In this document: positions 6,614-10,592 of the stretch, one piece after another
Numbering within the stretch: position 1 is the first letter of the stretch
Layout of the letters: every line of letters begins with the position of its first letter
Assembly (NCBI GenBank): GCA_012516755.1
Contig: JAAYWE010000199.1
Span: 1-10,592, forward strand
Reading direction: 5' to 3'
Origin: Treponema sp.
Lineage (GTDB): Bacteria > Spirochaetota > Spirochaetia > Treponematales > Rectinemataceae
DNA: 10,592 nucleotides
Position numbers and translations under genes: made by a program
Notes under the pieces: model-generated
What the model saw: only the letters and a program-made list of their open reading frames with translations
What the model was told of the DNA's origin: nothing
The model's database searches: none

Positions 6614-7303
6614 ATGAAAACCATTGGTTTGATTGGCGGCATGAGCTGGGAATCGACGGTTACCTATTATTCAATTATCAATTCGAGGATTAACGCCGAG
6701 CTCGGGAAGAACCATTCTGCCCAGTGCATTGTCTATTCCTTCGACTTCCAGAACATTGAAGAGCTTCAATACGCGGGCAAGTGGGCGGAACTTGAAGTGG
6801 AACTCATAAAGGCGGCAAAAGCGCTCAAAGCAGCCGGAGCCGATTTTTTGGTGATTTGTACCAATACCGTCCACAAAGTGGCCGACAACATCGAAAAGGA
6901 AGTCGGCCTGCCACTTTTGCACATTGCCGATGTCGTTGGCGAGGCTGTCCAAACCGATGGCCGACAGAGAATCGGTTTGCTTGGTACGATATTCACCATG
7001 GAAGAAGATTTCTACGTAAGAAGACTCGAATCGAAATTTGGGCTGGATGTCCTCGTGCCAGAGAAGAACGACCGACAGGTCATCAACAACATAATCTTTT
7101 CCGAGCTCGTTAAAGGCATCGTCAAGGAAAGGTCCAAGAATGAATATTTGCGCATAATGGACATACTGAAAAACCAAGAGGCCGAAGGCATTGTCCTGGG
7201 CTGTACAGAAATTGGGCTTTTGATAAAAGAATACGATCTGCCTCTTTACGATTCCGCCGTTCTGCACGCCAATAAGGCAGCAACTATGAGTTTGATACCT
7301 TGA
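6614..7303 (+). CDS. ygeA: Aspartate/glutamate-family amino-acid racemase, YgeA-like
   Basis: Cytoplasmic, cofactor-independent racemase of the Asp/Glu/hydantoin racemase superfamily. It interconverts L- and D-amino acids by a two-cysteine mechanism. At 229 residues it has the normal length. IGLIGGMSWEST at residues 4-15 is the signature of the YgeA branch. The two catalytic cysteines are in place: Cys82 in VICTNTVHKVAD and Cys197 in VLGCTEIGLL. The start is ATG 6614, since AAGGTG (6602-6607) sits 6 bases ahead; a GTG at 6605 lies inside that ribosome site. It stands alone with its own promoter and faces the convergent glycosyltransferase gene. E. coli YgeA is known as a broad-specificity racemase, so the product could supply D-amino acids for the wall or release; the true substrate is unknown. 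Confidence 0.92.
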   Translation: MKTIGLIGGMSWESTVTYYSIINSRINAELGKNHSAQCIVYSFDFQNIEELQYAGKWAELEVELIKAAKALKAAGADFLVICTNTVHKVADNIEKEVGLPLLHIADVVGEAVQTDGRQRIGLLGTIFTMEEDFYVRRLESKFGLDVLVPEKNDRQVINNIIFSELVKGIVKERSKNEYLRIMDILKNQEAEGIVLGCTEIGLLIKEYDLPLYDSAVLHANKAATMSLIP

Positions 7304-7329
7304 ATTCTTGAAGCTCGAAACAATGTTCT

Positions 7330-7371
7330 GGGGTTGGGCTGGTCCATGAACCAAAGCCTAGCCCATTCCCC
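7330..7371. terminator. Hairpin between convergent genes, weak terminator candidate
   Basis: GGGG-TT-GGGCT (7330-7340) can pair with AGCCC-ATT-CCCC (7360-7371) around an internal loop, and GGT/ACC extends the inner stem. It follows the racemase stop by 27 bp and is 128 bp beyond the end of the glycosyltransferase gene on the other strand. It has no U-run on either side, so it is not a classical intrinsic terminator. Confidence 0.35.
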
Positions 7372-7498
7372 TGGGAGAAATTGAAATTGAAGTAGGTACA
7401 CTGATGAGACTTTGGACCTTACTTCCATGTTATCTTGTTATCTTGACCAAAAAGGCCTTACTGCTGTGCGGCGCGAGGGTTTGCTTGCCATGGCACGC

Positions 7499-8722
7499 CT
7501 AGCGCCTATGCCATGAGCGGACAATTTCGGCATATCGGTTTTGTACGATATCGATCACGGACTCCCAGGAAGAGTACAAGGTACTTCTCGCTTGCTCGCC
7601 TGCTGCCTTGCGCAGCGACTCGTTTTGAATCGCCCGTGCAATAGTTTCGGCATAATCGCGCTGGTCGTTATCGCCCAAGAAGCCATTCTGACCATCAACG
7701 ATACCCTCGGCGGTGGGCGAATTCCTTATTACGACGGCCGGCAGATTGAGCGCGGCCGCTTCCTTTATTGTCAAGCTCGATGTGTCATAAAGAGAAGGGA
7801 AGAGCATTAGATCTGCTCGGGCGTACGCTCTTTTTATGACCTCTCTATCGCGCACAATGCCGCGGAATTCCACTTTCTGGGAAAGACCCAACTCACCGAC
7901 CCTCTTCTCCATTGCTCCACGATATTTGCCATCACCGATAAAGACCATCTTAAAAGGAATACCTCTTTGGTCAAGAACATTCAGCGCCTCAATAATCAGG
8001 TCTACATTCTTCTCTGGTATGTGCTGTCCAACATAGATAAAAACAAACCTGTCGTCCGGAACATTCAGAAGTACCCCACCTTCTTGTCGCAAGAGAGGAA
8101 TTTCGGAGACATCGGCAAAAAGGTCGGTGCCATTCGGCATTACCTCGAGATCGCCCGAATATCCATAATCGCGAAGAATCGGAATTGTTTCTTTATTTGG
8201 TACCCAGACGAAATCCGCCCTTTTGTAATACTCGCGCACATACTGCATGGCGATTGCAACTAGGGGTTTGACCTTGAGCGCTTGTTCAAATTCTGGTCGA
8301 TACTTGGTGTGAAAGGTAGTAACAAGTGGAATATCCCGACGCCTCGCAATATTCTGTGCTAGCATTCCAGAAGCGAACGGACAATGCGAATGCACAAGAT
8401 CGAAGGGTATGTCGAAGACGTTTATAGTGAGTTTTTCTTTCAAGATTCCGCCGCGTAAGCGCTTCTCCGCAAGCTCGCCCAGAATGGTGATCCCCGCTCG
8501 GTAGGGCGGCCGAGCAGCCAAGGCTACCGAAGGTATTCTATAGACAGGGAATTCCTCGTTGTCATAATAATCGGATGAATCGACTGTGACGACGCAAGAA
8601 GGACCCGCCTTTCTATTGAGCCACAACGCATATTGCTTGGTAACCATGGCTACGCCATCGGTGATTGGAGCAAAAGAGTCGTTAAAGATACCGGTTATCA
8701 ATTTGTCTTTCAACTTGTTCAC
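7499..8722 (-). CDS. Glycosyltransferase family 4 (GT-B fold)
   Basis: Cytoplasmic or membrane-associated GT4 enzyme that moves a sugar from an NDP-sugar to a lipid or glycan acceptor. 407 residues, usual length. N-terminal domain about 10-205 has NDSFAPITDGVA at 14-25 and VHSHCPFASG at 110-119. The C-terminal donor-binding domain at about 220-385 has VGQHIPEKNVDLIIEAL (231-247) and the family's E-x7-E region as YDTSSLTIKEAAALN (312-326), where Asp313 takes the place of the first Glu. Overall flavour is that of the diacylglycerol or inositol-lipid glycosyltransferases. The start is GTG 8722-8720, overlapping the glf TGA as GTGA, so translation is coupled; a GGAG lies only a base or two before it, unusually close. 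Being second in an operon with glf suggests a role in a galactofuranose-containing envelope glycan, but GT4 enzymes use many donors. Confidence 0.9.
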   Translation of the reverse strand: MNKLKDKLITGIFNDSFAPITDGVAMVTKQYALWLNRKAGPSCVVTVDSSDYYDNEEFPVYRIPSVALAARPPYRAGITILGELAEKRLRGGILKEKLTINVFDIPFDLVHSHCPFASGMLAQNIARRRDIPLVTTFHTKYRPEFEQALKVKPLVAIAMQYVREYYKRADFVWVPNKETIPILRDYGYSGDLEVMPNGTDLFADVSEIPLLRQEGGVLLNVPDDRFVFIYVGQHIPEKNVDLIIEALNVLDQRGIPFKMVFIGDGKYRGAMEKRVGELGLSQKVEFRGIVRDREVIKRAYARADLMLFPSLYDTSSLTIKEAAALNLPAVVIRNSPTAEGIVDGQNGFLGDNDQRDYAETIARAIQNESLRKAAGEQARSTLYSSWESVIDIVQNRYAEIVRSWHRR

Positions 8723-9822
8723 ACTCCAGCTATTTTCTGCAAAGCAGCCGCAATTACTTGGTCCATATTGTAATACTTGTATTCTGCAAGCCGGCCAATG
8801 AAGCGCCAGTGCCCTTGGGATTCCAGAGTCTCGACCTCCTGCATGTACAGAGCGCGTTTTTCCATATTATCTTTTGTCATAACGATATAATATGGCTCGC
8901 CAGAAGCCTTTGGGTATTCGAAGCATACCGTGGTCTTAGGTGATTTTTCTTCGAGAAAGTACTTATACTCTGTAATGCGTGTCCAATCGTAGTCGTTGGG
9001 ATAATTGACCACGGCAGCGGGTTGGTAGCGCTCTTGATCGAAAGTCTGGTAAACGAGATCGAGCGATCGATATTCAAGCTTTCCATGCTTATAGTCAAAG
9101 AATTGATCGAGTTCTCCCGTAAAAACAGTAAGGTCAGCCGCTATTTCGTCCTTGATATTGAACCAATCAAGCCCCAAGAGAACGCTGATATTGGGGTGAT
9201 TGAGCATTTCGTCCACCATTGCCGTGTAGCCGTGCGCCGGTATGCCCTGATATCGGTCCGAAAAATAGCGACCATCTCGATTTGTCCGTACCGGAATTCG
9301 CGAAGCAACTTCTGCGGAAAGCAGTGTCGGATCCAGGCCCCATTGTTTGCGTGTGTAATTTTCAAAAAAAAGCGAATAAAATCGTTCTCCGACCTGGGAC
9401 ACTACCACATCTCGAAAGGTAGCGGGAAGAGTCTGAAATTTCGATTGCCGAACCTCTTCCGCAAGGAAATCCGAAACCTCTTGGGTTGCAATGCTCGTTC
9501 CAAAAAGCTCGTTGATTGTGTCCGCCTGAATTGGAAATGGAATAAACCGACCGTCTACGTAAGAAAGCACACGATGTTGAAAATAGCGGAATTCGGTAAA
9601 ACGATGCACAAAATCCCACACGGTCTTGTTATTGGTATGGAAAATATGGGGCCCATAGGTGTGAATGGTAATCCCCGCTTCATTCCTGGCGTCGTGGCAA
9701 TGTCCGGCGATATGTCGATGTTTTTCGACCACCAGAACCTTGCGGCCTTGTTCGGCCAAAATACGTGCCGCGGTGCTGCCGGCAAGCCCGGCACCAACAA
9801 CAAGAGCTTCGAAGTATTTCAT
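8719..9822 (-). CDS. glf: UDP-galactopyranose mutase
   Basis: Cytoplasmic FAD enzyme converting UDP-galactopyranose to UDP-galactofuranose, the donor for galactofuranose residues in O-antigen, capsule or glycolipids. 367 residues, normal for bacterial enzymes. The FAD-binding VVGAGLAGS is at residues 8-16. HTYGPHIFH at 54-62, YTRKQWG at 156-162 and GIPAHGYTAM at 193-202 are the family hallmarks. Arg175 (in ASRIPVR) and Arg282 (in WTRITEYK) sit where the two catalytic arginines are expected. GRLAEYKYYNMD at 343-354 is the C-terminal FAD contact. Nothing essential is missing. ATG 9822-9820 has AAGGAGG at 9827-9833. It is the first gene of a pair with the GT4 enzyme, overlapping it by 4 bp. No strong promoter was found upstream. 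Confidence 0.96.
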   Translation of the reverse strand: MKYFEALVVGAGLAGSTAARILAEQGRKVLVVEKHRHIAGHCHDARNEAGITIHTYGPHIFHTNNKTVWDFVHRFTEFRYFQHRVLSYVDGRFIPFPIQADTINELFGTSIATQEVSDFLAEEVRQSKFQTLPATFRDVVVSQVGERFYSLFFENYTRKQWGLDPTLLSAEVASRIPVRTNRDGRYFSDRYQGIPAHGYTAMVDEMLNHPNISVLLGLDWFNIKDEIAADLTVFTGELDQFFDYKHGKLEYRSLDLVYQTFDQERYQPAAVVNYPNDYDWTRITEYKYFLEEKSPKTTVCFEYPKASGEPYYIVMTKDNMEKRALYMQEVETLESQGHWRFIGRLAEYKYYNMDQVIAAALQKIAGV

Positions 9823-9833
9823 CGATCCTCCTT

Positions 9834-10095
9834 AGATAATACTAATCACAAAAGCCGTGCAGATCCAGCTCATAAGATCTTTCATAAAAAATGTTTAAGA
9901 GCGGTAACAAAAAATCTTTATTCATAGGAACTGTCATTTCTGGAATTTTGCGGTTTTTGGCTGGAATTCGCGTTTTGCCCCGAACCGCAACCGATCCCGC
10001 TACCCAAAGGACTGCTCCTTCCAAATTTTCCGGTAACGCCGGCACAAAAAATAAATCTAGTCTGCTTCTATCGTCAACCCTTGTTTTAGTACAAT
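9834..10095. other. Non-coding stretch upstream of glf
   Basis: No convincing gene. A minus-strand frame of 85 codons (9842-10099) begins with TTG, has no ribosome site and resembles nothing I know. The glf promoter should be here. The best minus-strand guesses, TTGTTA with TTATGA near 9885-9915 or TTGACG with TTATTT near 10050-10080, are weak. An IS91-type relic begins directly to the right. Confidence 0.3.
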
Positions 10096-10592
10096 TCAAA
10101 AAATCGCATGAATACGGCTAGCGCCACCACCGACTTTGTCCTCTTGTCTCCTTGTCCCCTTGCATTTTGGCCAGACAATTGGATCCACTTCGTAGACCTT
10201 CTGCAAAAGTCGTGCCCGACTTTGCCTGCGAAGCTTCGCCCAAGTATCTGGGACTTCTACAGATTTCGCATCCATCCTTGGCATTTCCGTAGTTATTTGG
10301 GACTTAGAGAGATGGCCTTGCTGCCAGAGATAAAAACTCCGAGAACAAGAAAAATGGCAACTTGGACACTTCTCCGAACAGGCGCTTGTTGTATTTTAAA
10401 CAGGACCTTAGAATCTTTGGTTTGGTAAACACAGACTGCCTGTGCGGTAGATCGAAAAGCAAATCTTCAGCCAAATATTCATTATAGAGTAAGGTTCTTT
10501 TTTGGTCGCAGGATGAGCAAAAATGGAATACCTTACAAACGGTTCGAGCGGACTAGCGGGACGAGTCAGTTCGCAGCTCAACCGAATGTTAG
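10096..10592 (-). pseudogene. Relic of an IS91-family transposase (zinc-binding N-terminus and C-terminal stump)
   Basis: Remains of an IS91-type (HUH, Y-transposase) gene read right to left. From the right edge one frame gives a first possible zinc-ribbon cysteine. After a frameshift near 10535-10545 the next frame reads CSSCDQKRTLL, then LPHRQSVFTKPK and NKRLFGE, the end of the IS91 zinc-binding domain and the start of the transposase domain, down to TAA at 10304-10306. Some 20 bp on, another frame (10096-10284) reads RARLLQKVYEVDPIVWPKCKG. This is the C-terminal IS91 motif, normally ending CPKCGG; the first Cys is now Trp. The middle, with the HUH motif and catalytic tyrosine, is gone. Loss of the core, shifts and stops make it dead. 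Element ends were not found. Family assignment is from remembered motifs. Confidence 0.75.
10135..10158. repeat. Three imperfect 8-bp tandem repeats (CTTGTCYC-like)
   Basis: TTTGTCCT, CTTGTCTC and CTTGTCCC follow each other at 10135-10158, with CTTGCATT after. They lie exactly where the conserved end of the transposase relic stops. Replication slippage or a small repeat insertion would explain both the array and the loss of the C-terminal sequence. Confidence 0.5.

Noticed and set aside
6671..7354. Long minus-strand frame (227 codons) over the racemase gene.
   Set aside because: It is the antisense shadow of a clear YgeA-like gene with both catalytic cysteines and a good ribosome site; the antisense product has no family features.
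9022..9927. Plus-strand frame of 301 codons across glf.
   Set aside because: Antisense of the well-conserved UDP-galactopyranose mutase; no ribosome site and implausible composition.
10532..10592. Inverted arrangement resembling an integron attC site (CTAAC near the right edge, CGGTTGAGC arm, GCTCGAACCG arm with an extra G, then GTAAG).
   Set aside because: The right core reads GTAAG rather than GTTRRRY, no integrase is present, and the right arm lies in the zinc-ribbon part of the IS91 relic, which explains it as old coding sequence. The site also touches the window edge, so it cannot be judged fully.

Overview
The window reads as a chromosomal segment of a Gram-negative-type (diderm) bacterium of middling GC. 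The solute-binding protein has a plain signal peptide with no lipobox, which suits a periplasm. Carbohydrate-envelope genes and a membrane-anchored cell-wall peptidase fit the same picture. The overall flavour (liv-type uptake, UDP-galactopyranose mutase paired with a GT4 glycosyltransferase, a YgeA-like racemase, a CrtI-like relic) would suit an anaerobic spirochaete or similar lineage. That placement is a guess; no rRNA or marker gene is present.

Layout, left to right. At 1-2659 (minus strand) lies a branched-chain amino-acid type ABC importer: binding protein, then an intercistronic terminator-like hairpin, then livH, then livM running off the left edge. The binding-protein gene has a near-consensus promoter with twin direct repeats at the predicted transcription start. 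At 2989-4011 (minus) is a membrane-anchored M15-family peptidase with its zinc ligands intact. At 4105-4493 a plus-strand gene has decayed beyond recognition. At 4496-5884 (minus) is a MATE efflux transporter whose DNA looks more AT-rich than its neighbours. At 5885-6600 is a degraded region with a perfect 39-bp direct repeat at 75-bp spacing and the broken N-terminus of a CrtI/phytoene-desaturase-like flavoprotein. At 6614-7303 (plus) is a YgeA-like amino-acid racemase with its own promoter. At 7499-9822 (minus) is a two-gene operon, UDP-galactopyranose mutase (glf) then a GT4 glycosyltransferase, joined by a 4-bp overlap. At 10096-10592 (minus) is a relic of an IS91-family transposase.

Working together: glf would supply UDP-galactofuranose and the GT4 enzyme would probably use it or another sugar on an envelope glycan or glycolipid. 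The ABC genes form one uptake system. The middle of the window (about 4.1-6.6 kb) holds pseudogenes, a repeat and an AT-rich transporter gene, as expected of an accessory or decaying segment. I found no convincing new defence or mobile system. The least explained structure is the 39-bp repeat pair; the clearest new reads are the three gene relics, which no intact open reading frame reveals.
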